The position numbers and the translations under genes were made by a program. A stretch of 39,674 nucleotides of DNA from Bacillus sp. sid0103 (lineage in GTDB: Bacteria; Bacillota; Bacilli; Bacillales_B; DSM-18226). Below, piece after piece: positions 30,445 through 38,321 of this stretch. Location of the stretch: contig NZ_JAHUWN010000044.1 of assembly GCF_019219025.1 (NCBI RefSeq), forward strand, positions 1 through 39,674, read 5' to 3'. Numbering within the stretch: the stretch's first letter is position 1; every line of letters starts with the position of its first letter. The notes beneath the pieces were generated by a model, which was not told the DNA's origin, made no database searches, and worked only from the letters and a program-made list of their open reading frames with translations.

Positions 30445-31260
30445 TTATAAGCCCCTCTCCTTTTTTAAAACGTCTAATATTAATCCGGCAGTTTCTTCTA
30501 CTGCTTTATTTGAGACATCAATGACAGGACATCCAACTCGCTTCATTACTTTTTCAGCATGATCAAGTTCATCAAGTATTCGCTTAAAACTTGCATAATT
30601 GGCTTGTGAGCCTAACCCCATTGCCTTTAGTCGTTCTTTGCGAATTTCGTTTAGTTTATCTGGTGAAATAATTAATCCAATACAATTTTTGCGGGGTATT
30701 TTGAACAATTCTTCAGGCGGTGCCACCTCTGGAACCAGTGGAACATTTGCCACTTTAAAGCGTTTATGTGCTAAGTACATAGATAAAGGTGTCTTTGATG
30801 TACGGGAGACTCCAACTAAAACAATATCTGCTTTAGTAATGCCTCTCGGGTCTCGGCCATCATCGTATTTTACGGCAAATTCGATGGCTTCAATTTTACG
30901 GAAATATTCTTCATCCAATTTTCTCATTAAGCCTGGGCGGTGGTGTGGCTGTTTGTGAAAGCTCGTTTCGAATGCATTCATCAATGGGCTTAAGAGATCT
31001 ACAGCTAAGATACCCTCTTCTTCTGCCCGGTGATCTAAATAGTTTTTTAATGATGGGATTACAATCGTATAGGCAATAATAGCAGGCCCTTTTTTCGCCA
31101 ATAAAATAATATCTTCAATATCTTCAAAGTCATCCACATAGGAATTACGACGAATCTCAACCTGCCCGCCATTAAATTGTGTTGCCACTGCTTTTACCAC
31201 AAACTCAGCTGTTTCTCCGACTGAGTCCGATACAACATAGACAACTTCTTTCTGTACCAA
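30445..31260 (-). CDS. yqfL: PPDK regulatory kinase/pyrophosphorylase (PDRP, DUF299)
   Basis: About 271 residues: VYVVSDSVGETAEFVVKA at the start, the nucleotide-binding VLVGVSRTSKTPLSMYLAHK near 145-165 and the C-terminal VSNKAVEETAGLIL, all hallmarks of DUF299. The family inactivates PPDK by ADP-dependent phosphorylation of the Thr next to its catalytic His and reactivates it with phosphate. Adjacency to ppdK supports PPDK, rather than PEP synthase, as target. The start is unclear: a GTG at 31272 lies only one base from AAGGAG; ATT 31263 (10 bases) or TTG 31260 (13 bases) are better spaced, and TTG is given here. Confidence 0.92.
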   Translation of the reverse strand: MVQKEVVYVVSDSVGETAEFVVKAVATQFNGGQVEIRRNSYVDDFEDIEDIILLAKKGPAIIAYTIVIPSLKNYLDHRAEEEGILAVDLLSPLMNAFETSFHKQPHHRPGLMRKLDEEYFRKIEAIEFAVKYDDGRDPRGITKADIVLVGVSRTSKTPLSMYLAHKRFKVANVPLVPEVAPPEELFKIPRKNCIGLIISPDKLNEIRKERLKAMGLGSQANYASFKRILDELDHAEKVMKRVGCPVIDVSNKAVEETAGLILDVLKKERGL

Positions 31261-31277
31261 AATGGCAGCCACTCTCC

Positions 31278-31919
31278 TTAGTTTGATTTGTTCTCCATGA
31301 TTTCTAAATATGCCCGCGTGATCGTTGTTTTGGTGATTCGGCCTACTAGCAAATATGTACTTGTATCCTCTTCTACTTCCTTCACAACTGGTAAGGAGTC
31401 AATATGATTATGAATCATCTTTTTGGCTGCTTCGAGCAAGGTTTCTTCTGGGTTAATCGTTATAATATTTGGCATTCTCGTCATAATGACACTAACTGGT
31501 AATTCATTAAGGTTTTGATTTCCTAGTGATGCTCTGAGCAAATCCTTCCGAGATACCACCCCAGCTAGATGCCCTTTAGGATCCACCGCATAAAGTGTCC
31601 CCACATCCTCTAAGAAAAGCTGGACGATTGCATCATAGACCGATGTTGATTTTTCAACGACAATCGGATGGGCCTTATAATCTGATACTTTTTGATGAAT
31701 GAATTTCTTCGCCTGCTCTTTTGTTTCATAGCTTTCATTAAAAAAGTAACCTACTCTTGGCCTTGCATCTAAGTTCCCTGACATCGTTAAAATAGCGAGG
31801 TCGGGTCTTAATGCGGCTCTTGTTAAAGAAAGTTTCTCAGCAATTTCTTTCCCTGTTATTGGTCCGCTTTGCTTAACAATTTCGAGGATTTCATCCTGGC
31901 GTTTAGATAACTTAATCAT
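31278..31919 (-). CDS. ccpN: CcpN-type transcriptional repressor (HTH + CBS pair)
   Basis: 213 residues. A winged helix-turn-helix (about 1-60, including GPITGKEIAEKLSLTRAALR) is followed by two CBS domains (about 75-130 and 140-205) that sense adenine nucleotides. This is the architecture of CcpN (YqzB), the repressor of gluconeogenic genes gapB and pckA on glucose in Bacillus subtilis. The ATG at 31919 follows AAGGTGG; an earlier in-frame start at 31937 is inferior. It heads the unit ccpN-yqfL-ppdK, and its own promoter contains two matches to the CcpN operator. Confidence 0.92.
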   Translation of the reverse strand: MIKLSKRQDEILEIVKQSGPITGKEIAEKLSLTRAALRPDLAILTMSGNLDARPRVGYFFNESYETKEQAKKFIHQKVSDYKAHPIVVEKSTSVYDAIVQLFLEDVGTLYAVDPKGHLAGVVSRKDLLRASLGNQNLNELPVSVIMTRMPNIITINPEETLLEAAKKMIHNHIDSLPVVKEVEEDTSTYLLVGRITKTTITRAYLEIMENKSN

Positions 31920-31943
31920 TACCACCACCTTAATCACATTAAA

Positions 31944-31954
31944 TATGATATATT
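31944..31954 (+). promoter_or_regulatory. Putative CcpN operator, downstream box
   Basis: TATGATATATT matches the CcpN consensus TRTGHYATAYW (as I recall it from Bacillus subtilis) at all 11 positions. It lies about 10 bp downstream of the -10 box of the ccpN promoter, overlapping the expected transcription start region. Confidence 0.65.
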
Positions 31955-31964
31955 CATTGAGTTT

Positions 31965-31993
31965 ATTATAAATGTGTTATACTTATTTGTATA
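31965..31993 (-). promoter_or_regulatory. Promoter of ccpN-yqfL-ppdK
   Basis: Minus strand: -35 TATACA (31988-31993), 17-nt spacer, perfect -10 TATAAT (31965-31970). The weak -35 is flanked and overlapped by the two CcpN-like boxes. Confidence 0.65.
31973..31983 (+). promoter_or_regulatory. Putative CcpN operator, spacer box
   Basis: TGTGTTATACT matches TRTGHYATAYW at all 11 positions and lies between the -35 and -10 of the ccpN promoter. It is 29 bp, close to three helical turns, from the first box and in the same orientation. Confidence 0.65.
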
Positions 31994-32072
31994 TAGTATA
32001 TTACATTGAGGCGAAAATCGAAACAATAAGTTTTAATTTTTTTTGACAAAATATAAAACTATTTTTAATAAA

Positions 32073-32098
32073 GGCTCTGTTAAACTTGCCTGTTGATT
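32073..32098. repeat. Solo left end of the MITE-like element
   Basis: GGCTCTGTTAAACTTGCCTG then TTGATT, 24 of 26 bases as in the left end of the element at 33154. No right end is found nearby. The rest of the 410-bp ccpN-xdhC gap is AT-rich. It contains a plus-strand TTGACA-17-TAATAA (32043-32071) but no ORF. Confidence 0.7.
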
Positions 32099-32202
32099 AT
32101 AAACAAGTCAGGGATTAAATTAATCATTAGAATCATCGTTCGTATATATTACAATTATTTGTACATTAGTAACTTTTCTATTATTTTTGATTATGATTAC
32201 AA

Positions 32203-32242
32203 CAAAAAAGGCTAATGCTTTGATTTTCACAAAGCATTAACC
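32203..32242 (-). terminator. Terminator after xdhC
   Basis: 13-bp stem GGTTAATGCTTTG with CAAAGCATTAGCC (one G-T pair) and a 7-nt loop, followed on the minus strand by TTTTTTGTTG. It lies ~88 bp beyond the xdhC stop. Confidence 0.85.
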
Positions 32243-32329
32243 TACAAAGAGTTTTTATCTTTTATTTGATACCAATCTTAGGGGTCGATATACAAAAAAG
32301 AACCTACCCCACCCTTTCTTCTTTTCTAG

Positions 32330-33124
32330 TTATCTATTTAATTGTTTCACTTTCAAAGGCTTGTTTTCCTTGCTTACTTTGATAATTTCACCGATAATAC
32401 TGATTGCAATTTCTTCTGTTGTTTCCGAGCCAATTTCCAATCCGATGGGAGAATGGACCTGCTCCAGTTGTTCTTTTAAGACACCTTCACTTTTTAATTT
32501 TTCAAATATGGTGATGACCTTGCGCTTGCTGGCAACCATCCCAACATAAGCTATTGGAAATTGCAGTGCTGTTTTTAAAACAATATCATCACGATCTTTT
32601 GTAACAATAACCACATATGACTTTTCATTTAGGTTGGCTGCCAGTAAGGCCTTTCCAATATCCTCGTTCACAAAAAGGTTGGTCGCATTAGGAAAGCGTT
32701 CCTTCGTACAATAACCAACCCGATCATCGACAATGCAATAGGGATATTCAAGGGAATCAGCAAGCTTTGCCAACGCATAGCCTAAATGACCGGCTCCAGC
32801 CAAAACGAGTTCAGGCCTGCTTGTATAGACTTCAATAAACACCCGTAACGTTCCACCACAATTCATTTGAATTCCGTCTTTTGCATGTTTATTTAATTTG
32901 TATTCAACGATTTTCGATTGACCTATTTGGAGAGCCTTTACACTCTCTTCGATGATATAGTGTTCAGCCAAGCCCCCTCCGACAGTGCCTTCAATCGTAC
33001 CATCATGATATACAATCATTTTTCCGACATGCCTGGGAGTCGAGCCCTTTGATTCAATAATCATGGCTAGAGCAAAGGTTTCGTTTTGACGCGTCAGCAT
33101 GGCCACTTTTTCCATCAGCAGCAT
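32330..33124 (-). CDS. XdhC/CoxI-family xanthine dehydrogenase maturation protein (PucA-like)
   Basis: 264 residues: an N-terminal XdhC domain (MIIESKGSTPRHVGKMIVYH, TVGGGLAEHYI, and MNCGGTLRVFIE with the Cys proposed to bind molybdenum cofactor) and a C-terminal Rossmann domain (LVLAGAGHLGYALAKLA, then HSPIGLEIGSETTEEIAISI). The family inserts sulfurated Mo cofactor into xanthine dehydrogenase. ATG 33124 with GGGGGGGAG five to six bases upstream is preferred. The earlier frame to 33184 would start inside the inserted repeat element. It is the last gene of the operon, now separated from the FAD-subunit gene by the element. Confidence 0.9.
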   Translation of the reverse strand: MLLMEKVAMLTRQNETFALAMIIESKGSTPRHVGKMIVYHDGTIEGTVGGGLAEHYIIEESVKALQIGQSKIVEYKLNKHAKDGIQMNCGGTLRVFIEVYTSRPELVLAGAGHLGYALAKLADSLEYPYCIVDDRVGYCTKERFPNATNLFVNEDIGKALLAANLNEKSYVVIVTKDRDDIVLKTALQFPIAYVGMVASKRKVITIFEKLKSEGVLKEQLEQVHSPIGLEIGSETTEEIAISIIGEIIKVSKENKPLKVKQLNR

Positions 33125-33153
33125 GAAAAGCTCCCCCCCTTTTTTTAAACATT

Positions 33154-33291
33154 GGCTATGATAAACTTGCCTGTTGATTTCCACTCCAGGCGCGTGCGGC
33201 TCGCGGGGGGTCCGAGGAGCCTCCTCGTCGCTGCGCTCCTGGAACGTAGATCAACAGGGTGTCAAAATCAACAATAAGCTTTAACATAGCC
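33154..33291. mobile_element. 138-bp MITE-like element with 8-bp target duplication
   Basis: The ends are inverted repeats: GGCTATGATAAACTTGCCTG-TTGATT at the left and, complemented, GGCTATGTTAAAGCTTATTG-TTGATT at the right. Direct repeats TAAACATT stand immediately outside both ends (33146-33153, 33292-33299). The core is GC-rich, unlike its surroundings, with an inner hairpin around CGAGGA-GCC-TCCTCG. It contains no ORF, so it must have been moved by a transposase in trans. I recall similar GC-rich repeats in many Bacillaceae. It sits between the xdh FAD-subunit stop and the xdhC SD. Confidence 0.85.
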
Positions 33292-33297
33292 TAAACA

Positions 33298-34167
33298 TTA
33301 ATTCGGTTGATATTGATTCATGCTAAGAAAATAACGTAAAAGATTTAAGGCGACTGTTTTTCTATATAAAGCAGTGGATCGCTGATCGTCGATTGGTTTA
33401 ATGATCTTATCAAAGGCTGCCACAACCAGAGAGATGTCTGCGTCTGCTAATGGTATGGTATGACCAAGCAACTTCTTCTCAATATCAATAGAACGAACCA
33501 TAGTAGGTCCGACAGCCCCGAAGGCAAAGCGCACATCATCGATTCGAGCATCATTGATCCGGATATATCCTGCAAACCCTACTTTGGCAATGGCATCAGC
33601 GTTGCGGTTGCCGACTTTCTCGAAAACGACATGAGCACCTTCTTCTAATACGGACGGCAATATGATTTCAGCCAATATTTCATTGTGAAAACGTTGAACC
33701 CTTCGTGGACCTTGAATAAAATCGCTAATAGCTACTATACGATCACCATTAACGGAGCGAAGCAAAAGTTTTGCGTTATACACATATAATAATGGCAGTG
33801 TGTCACCAGCCGGAGAAGCGTTGCAAATATTCCCGCCTAATGTCCCTCTGTTTCTAATTGCCGGTGCCGCAATCGTTTTGATTGCGTCCTTTAATGGTAA
33901 TGGGATTAACCGGTCTTCAAGTAATTCGCTATAGGTACAGCAAGCACCGATGTGGAGATCCTTCTGATTTTGATACACCTGCTTTAGTTCAGAAAGATGA
34001 TCAATAAAAATAATCGATTTTGGGATTTTCGGAGGTACTCCCCTTCGGCTTTTGTGAAGGACCATGACATCAGTGCCACCGGCCATGATGGCACAGTCCT
34101 CATTATTCAATTGGCTCAAAGTTTCGTCTAAATGATCGAAGCGATACGCAGTTATTTTTTCTGCCAT
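33298..34167 (-). CDS. Xanthine dehydrogenase FAD-binding subunit (PucC/CoxM-like)
   Basis: 289 residues of the molybdopterin dehydrogenase FAD-binding type: DCAIMAGGTDVMVLHKSR and IRNRGTLGGNICNASPAGDT are the two FAD-contact motifs. It passes electrons from the 2Fe-2S subunit to FAD and then to the acceptor. It starts 16 bases inside the 2Fe-2S gene and ends one base before the repeat insertion flank; the stop TAA (33300-33298) overlaps the duplicated target sequence, so the insertion may have changed the last bases of the gene. Confidence 0.92.
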   Translation of the reverse strand: MAEKITAYRFDHLDETLSQLNNEDCAIMAGGTDVMVLHKSRRGVPPKIPKSIIFIDHLSELKQVYQNQKDLHIGACCTYSELLEDRLIPLPLKDAIKTIAAPAIRNRGTLGGNICNASPAGDTLPLLYVYNAKLLLRSVNGDRIVAISDFIQGPRRVQRFHNEILAEIILPSVLEEGAHVVFEKVGNRNADAIAKVGFAGYIRINDARIDDVRFAFGAVGPTMVRSIDIEKKLLGHTIPLADADISLVVAAFDKIIKPIDDQRSTALYRKTVALNLLRYFLSMNQYQPN

Positions 34168-34628
34168 AAGCCGTCCCCTTTTTTCGCTGCCAGGTTAATC
34201 GCATCAACAATCATATTGTAGCCCGTACATCGGCACAGATTTCCGGAAATACCTTCACGGATTTCTTCCTCCGAAGGATGAGGGTTTTTGGATAATAAAG
34301 CGGCACTTGCCATGACCATCCCAGGAATGCAGTAACCACATTGCACCCCTCCGGCTATGGAATAGCTCTCATCTAATATCTTAAATTGTTCCGTTTCCAT
34401 GATTCCTTCTATCGTTTGAACATCGGCTCCCTCAATCGAGCCAATGGGGATTAGGCAGCTGTTTTGCAGGAGGTTATTCACAAAAACACTGCAGGCTCCG
34501 CACTCCCCTTCACCGCAGCCTTCCTTCGTCCCGATCAACTCAAACTTATCTCTTATTAAATCTAGCAATCTTACTGTGGCAGGGGCGTCAGTTTCTACAG
34601 TTCTCCCATTCAGTGTGAATTTAATCAA
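34152..34628 (-). CDS. Xanthine dehydrogenase 2Fe-2S subunit (PucE/CoxS-like)
   Basis: 158 residues with both clusters of the family: the plant-type ferredoxin site GCGEGECGACSVFVNN (plus the later Cys in NSCLIP), and the C-terminal helical site QCGYCIPGM with NLCRCTGY. It relays electrons from Mo-pterin to FAD. The start is TTG at 34628 in a TTGA overlap with the stop of the Mo-subunit gene, with AAGAAGG just upstream. Confidence 0.93.
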   Translation of the reverse strand: MIKFTLNGRTVETDAPATVRLLDLIRDKFELIGTKEGCGEGECGACSVFVNNLLQNSCLIPIGSIEGADVQTIEGIMETEQFKILDESYSIAGGVQCGYCIPGMVMASAALLSKNPHPSEEEIREGISGNLCRCTGYNMIVDAINLAAKKGDGLWQKK

Positions 34629-36787
34629 CCTTCTTCACCTTCTTTCACCCAAAGACTTTCAATAATGACTTCCGGTGTGATCGGAATTTGCCGAAAAGAA
34701 GTTTGCAGTGCATCCTCGATCGCCGCTTGGACTGCTGGAGCGCCTCCGATTAACGTCAATTCACCTGCGCCCTTCGCCCCATATGGACCATCCGCATAGG
34801 GGTTATCAAAGACCTTGCTTTCGATTGGAACAACGTCCAATGAAGTCGGTGGTCCATAATCCGATATGCTTTTTTGTTGGATCTTGCCTTGCTTTGACGT
34901 CATCTTTTCTAAATAACCGTACGCTAACCCTTGAGCCAAACCACCATCAATTTGGCCTTTCATAATCCGTTCATCGATGACCTTCCCCACTTCATAATTG
35001 CCGTATACTTTTTCTAGCTTAACATTTCCTGTTAGCGTATCAACTTCCAATTCAACGATATTCACACCCCAAGAATAAGCCGGGTAAGCATCTCCAGTGA
35101 AAGTCAACTCGTTCCAAGGAATCATTTCACGATGAACATAATGCTCCACTACATCTTGTTCCACACCTGTTTGCCACTGATCCTTCAGTTTTTTTGCGGC
35201 CCGTTCAAGCAATTTTCCGACAATCATCGTCGTCCTGGAGGCTACGGTCGGACCAGAGTCTGGAACCTCTTTTGTATCGGGATACGGATACAAGACTTCT
35301 TCGAACGATAGGTCTAGTTCTTTGGCGACAATTTTAGACAGGGTCGTCAAAATGCCTTGTCCCATATCAGAATTTGAGATTTTTAGCGAGACCTGGTCGT
35401 CCTTTGATTTAACCAGCTTAACTGTTGCTTTAATATGATCTCTTTCGCCACTGCCTGTAAATCCACAGCCGTGGAGGAACAAGGAAGTTCCAATGCCTTT
35501 TTTATAGCGCTGACTTTGTTGATTGAAATGCTGAAACTCCTGTTTTTTCTTTTTGTATTCTGACGAATTGAGAAGGTCCTCAATCATTTCTTCTACTAAT
35601 ATTGGATCGCGGAATATACCTTTGGTGATAGTGGGGTCTCCTTGTTTGACGAGGTATTTTCGTTTATATGCAAGTGGTTCGATGTTTGCCAGTTTACTAA
35701 GATGGCCCATATGACTTTCGATTCCGGCAAAGCTTTGTGGAGCACCAAAGCCTCTGAAGGCACCATTCGGAACGGTATTGGTCTTTAAGACATAGCCTTT
35801 TGCATGAAAATGCGGAATTTTATAAACACCGGCACTGTTTATTAATGCGCGCTGCAGCACGACAGAACTCAAACCCACATTCGCTCCGCCATCGAGATAG
35901 ATGTCCACACACAGGCTCAAAATGTTTCCTTCTTGATCTAGGGCCGTTCGATAGTTGAGTTTGGCCGGATGCCTTTTCGTCGTAACCACCATATCCTCAG
36001 AACGGTCGAACACAAGCATAACCGATTTTTTGACTGCTCTTGCTGCAACGGCTACGTGACAAGCCATCATCGAAGGAAAGTCTTCTTTGCCGCCAAAACC
36101 ACCACCGGTAGGGCTTTGAACCACTCTGACTTCATCATCACTACAGGCTAAGGCGCTTAGCAAGGCATTCTTTATATAATAAAGACATTGCATGGATCCC
36201 TGGACTTCAATTTCATCATCCTTATAAATGGCGAGCATTCCTTGTGGCTCAAGGTAGACATGCTCCTGATAACCCGTATCATATTCTTCTTCGATGATTC
36301 TGTGGGCTCTCTGCTCGATTGCTGAAATGACATCTAAGCTTTCCCCAAACTCATAGTTTGCCATAGTAACCCCGGCTGCAGATTTTTGTTTTATCGCTTC
36401 ATCCAATGTATAAATAGCCTGATGTTCTTCCAATTCAACCTTCACTTCATTTAACAAACTGTACAGGATATTTAGGTCTTTTCCGACAAGCATGAGGATC
36501 GGCTCACCAATATAATTGACCCATTCATTGGCAAAAATGGGCTGATCTTCTTTGATAATTTTTACATAATTCGGTCCGGGGATATGCTCTGCTCCAACCG
36601 CTTCATACCCGTCTGGAAGGTATGGTAATTGAATGGATCTGATTTTTCCATAAGCAATTGGCGATCGATACAAAACACCATAAACCATATTTTCTACTTT
36701 CACGTCACTAATATAGGGTAGCTGGCCCGATACTTTACCTGTATGGTCCTTCTTGGGCACTGAGGTGCTTATGTCTTTTAGGTTCAT
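34625..36787 (-). CDS. Xanthine dehydrogenase molybdenum-binding subunit (PucD/XdhA-like)
   Basis: About 720 residues. Seen in order are the N-terminal hammerhead domain (KVSGQLPYISDVKVENMVYG), the Mo-cofactor site GGGFGGKEDFP, the active-site loop GAFRGFGAPQSF (Arg as in xanthine oxidases) and the catalytic Glu motif GAKGAGELTLIGGAP. The FRGFG arginine favours a purine or other heterocycle substrate over CO. ATG 36787 is preferred since GAAGGGTG lies eight bases upstream; the frame is open to 36826, whose SD would be 14 bases away. It is first of the Mo/2Fe-2S/FAD/xdhC operon, all translationally coupled up to the insertion. Confidence 0.92.
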   Translation of the reverse strand: MNLKDISTSVPKKDHTGKVSGQLPYISDVKVENMVYGVLYRSPIAYGKIRSIQLPYLPDGYEAVGAEHIPGPNYVKIIKEDQPIFANEWVNYIGEPILMLVGKDLNILYSLLNEVKVELEEHQAIYTLDEAIKQKSAAGVTMANYEFGESLDVISAIEQRAHRIIEEEYDTGYQEHVYLEPQGMLAIYKDDEIEVQGSMQCLYYIKNALLSALACSDDEVRVVQSPTGGGFGGKEDFPSMMACHVAVAARAVKKSVMLVFDRSEDMVVTTKRHPAKLNYRTALDQEGNILSLCVDIYLDGGANVGLSSVVLQRALINSAGVYKIPHFHAKGYVLKTNTVPNGAFRGFGAPQSFAGIESHMGHLSKLANIEPLAYKRKYLVKQGDPTITKGIFRDPILVEEMIEDLLNSSEYKKKKQEFQHFNQQSQRYKKGIGTSLFLHGCGFTGSGERDHIKATVKLVKSKDDQVSLKISNSDMGQGILTTLSKIVAKELDLSFEEVLYPYPDTKEVPDSGPTVASRTTMIVGKLLERAAKKLKDQWQTGVEQDVVEHYVHREMIPWNELTFTGDAYPAYSWGVNIVELEVDTLTGNVKLEKVYGNYEVGKVIDERIMKGQIDGGLAQGLAYGYLEKMTSKQGKIQQKSISDYGPPTSLDVVPIESKVFDNPYADGPYGAKGAGELTLIGGAPAVQAAIEDALQTSFRQIPITPEVIIESLWVKEGEEG

Positions 36788-37027
36788 TCCAACAACACCC
36801 TTCGACTCATTTTTTACATGAGACATACTATAAATAGAAGCCTCTTCCTACGATTTTATAAATCAGAATGATATTTTATGATTAATTTCATTCAAGAATT
36901 TTGTTGTTTTAATTATATTTTAATATCGGGAAGCTTTACCTATTTATGTAAGAATACTTGACAAAGTATTTTCATTTAATTTGGTTGTTATTTTCCGCTT
37001 CAATCAGCGTCGTTAGAAAAAAACACT

Positions 37028-37093
37028 AATAAAAAACGCAGCTCCATCCGATCTGCCCGTTTGCACTAAAACAAGCCGATTGAGTTAAGCTGC
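37028..37093 (-). terminator. Probable terminator after the MocA/PucB-like gene
   Basis: GCAGCT (37088-37093) pairs with AGCTGC (37038-37043) around a long, partly paired loop, followed on the minus strand by GTTTTTTATTAG. Weaker than the other terminators. The rest of 36827-37027 must hold the xdh promoter; I see no purine riboswitch there. Confidence 0.5.
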
Positions 37094-37114
37094 ACCTTAT
37101 AAATACTTATAAAA

Positions 37115-37717
37115 TTATTTAGAAATACAATCGTGATAATAATGAACTGCTTTTTGGTAATCCTCCGGTGTATCCATGTCCATCAATACTCCCGGATCCT
37201 CTACATTTACATACTTCTTTTCATAGCTGTTAAGGACCACACGCAAATTACTTTCTGGATTGGTTTCGAGAATTTTCTGTTTCACTTCACTTGATAATTT
37301 GATGGGGTGACCACCTTTATAATGAAAGCTGGGAATAACTACGTTCCCTTTATGTTCTGCTATTAGCTGAACGGTCTCTTTTTTAACAAGCGGACAATCT
37401 CCGGGTGTAATATAGAATGTTGGGGCTTTTAATTCGTTACAGCCCTTTTGAATGGAAGAAAACATTCCCTGGTTAAAGTTTTCATTATAAATAACCTTTA
37501 TCTGAAATGAAAAGGCATTTTTATTGCAGATTTTTGCCACTTCCTCTTGGATAATTTCCGCTTGAAACCCAGCTACGACAATGACTCTGCTGCATAAACC
37601 TTCAAATTTAGATATCGTTTGCTCCAACACGCTCACTTGCCCAAGTGGCAAAGTCATTTTAAATGCATTCGCTCGGCTGGAATATCCTGCAGCTAACACA
37701 ATCGCTTCGATTTTCAT
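37115..37717 (-). CDS. Molybdenum cofactor nucleotidyltransferase-like protein (PucB/MocA)
   Basis: About 200 residues, an MobA-like NTP-transferase: LAAGYSSRANAFKMTLPL (the LAAGxSxRxxxxK nucleotide motif) at the N-terminus, YITPGDCPLVKKETVQLI with the metal-binding Asp, and the PSFHYKGGHPIKLS loop. Homologues attach CMP to molybdopterin (MocA) or assist xanthine dehydrogenase maturation (PucB). It lies directly upstream of, and is oriented with, the xdh operon. The start is ATG 37717 (GTG 37720 also possible); AGAAGG is unusually close, two bases from the ATG. Confidence 0.88.
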   Translation of the reverse strand: MKIEAIVLAAGYSSRANAFKMTLPLGQVSVLEQTISKFEGLCSRVIVVAGFQAEIIQEEVAKICNKNAFSFQIKVIYNENFNQGMFSSIQKGCNELKAPTFYITPGDCPLVKKETVQLIAEHKGNVVIPSFHYKGGHPIKLSSEVKQKILETNPESNLRVVLNSYEKKYVNVEDPGVLMDMDTPEDYQKAVHYYHDCISK

Positions 37718-37741
37718 CACCTTCTACAATATAAATTTATC

Positions 37742-38026
37742 TTAATCCTCTATTAGTCTTGTAACTTTATTCCCGCATCGACTACATTCCCCATCCAGAG
37801 TAATGCCAAACTTTGTTTCACTAATGGTGTAATTTTCAATTTGAATTGCATCACAACAAATTCCACACCAGACATTTCTCTCTAATGCATTTCGAGTTTC
37901 TTTAGGTAATGAAAGCCACTTCTTATTAGCTACAAGCGAAACTACTTTACAACCAAGATCTTGTTCTATGTTTCTTTTGCTTTTAGGTTTTTCCTTGCCT
38001 ACTTGTTTTTTCATATCTTTATCCAT
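37742..38026 (-). CDS. Small zinc-ribbon protein of unknown function
   Basis: 94 residues: a basic Lys-rich head (MDKDMKKQVGKEKPKSKRN), a short helical domain, then two Cys pairs (CGICC and CSRCG about 35 residues apart) that should bind zinc. Although its body (LPKETRNALERNVWCGICCD) is well formed, I do not recognise the family. ATG 38026 with AAAGGAGGGGGG upstream is clearly the start; the frame to 38080 is not. It lies 22-25 bp upstream of the PucB-like gene and may be co-transcribed with it. Confidence 0.78.
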   Translation of the reverse strand: MDKDMKKQVGKEKPKSKRNIEQDLGCKVVSLVANKKWLSLPKETRNALERNVWCGICCDAIQIENYTISETKFGITLDGECSRCGNKVTRLIED

Positions 38027-38083
38027 TTTCCCCCCTCCTTTCAATGTCATTTTTCTTTGATAATCCTTATTATATATCATTCT

Positions 38084-38206
38084 TTAATAGACGATTACCT
38101 CACCTGCTTTGAGAATTTCGGACTCATAGAAAAGTTTTAAAGCTTCGTCATAGCTGGTGACCAATGTTGTTTTGGTTGAAATTCGTAATTCATCTTCTGA
38201 AAGCAT
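38084..38206 (-). CDS. 40-residue hypothetical protein
   Basis: ATG 38206 preceded by AGAAGGA opens a 40-codon ORF (MLSEDELRISTKTTLVTSYD then EALKLFYESEILKAGEVIVY) with a sensible amphipathic-helix composition and a clean TAA. It lies between the tRNA-operon terminator and the zinc-ribbon gene in the same direction. No family recognised; small regulatory or sporulation proteins of Bacillus have this size. Confidence 0.55.
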   Translation of the reverse strand: MLSEDELRISTKTTLVTSYDEALKLFYESEILKAGEVIVY

Positions 38207-38269
38207 GTTCCTTCTTTTGCTCACTCCTCAACTCACTTTTAGTAATTATTTTGTCGTGCGGTAACAAAC

Positions 38270-38302
38270 GAAAAAAAGCTTCGTACATAATGTACGAAGC
38301 TT
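38270..38302 (-). terminator. Terminator of the rRNA-tRNA operon
   Basis: 12-bp perfect stem AAGCTTCGTACA with TGTACGAAGCTT and a 3-nt loop, followed on the minus strand by a seven-T run. It begins 20 bp after the last tRNA. Confidence 0.92.
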
Positions 38303-38321
38303 GATTTAACAGCTTTTATGA

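Noticed and set aside
36960..37000. Possible PucR box or purine riboswitch upstream of the xdh operon.
   Set aside because: Only a partial AACCAA-type match is present, and none of the conserved purine-aptamer segments could be found.
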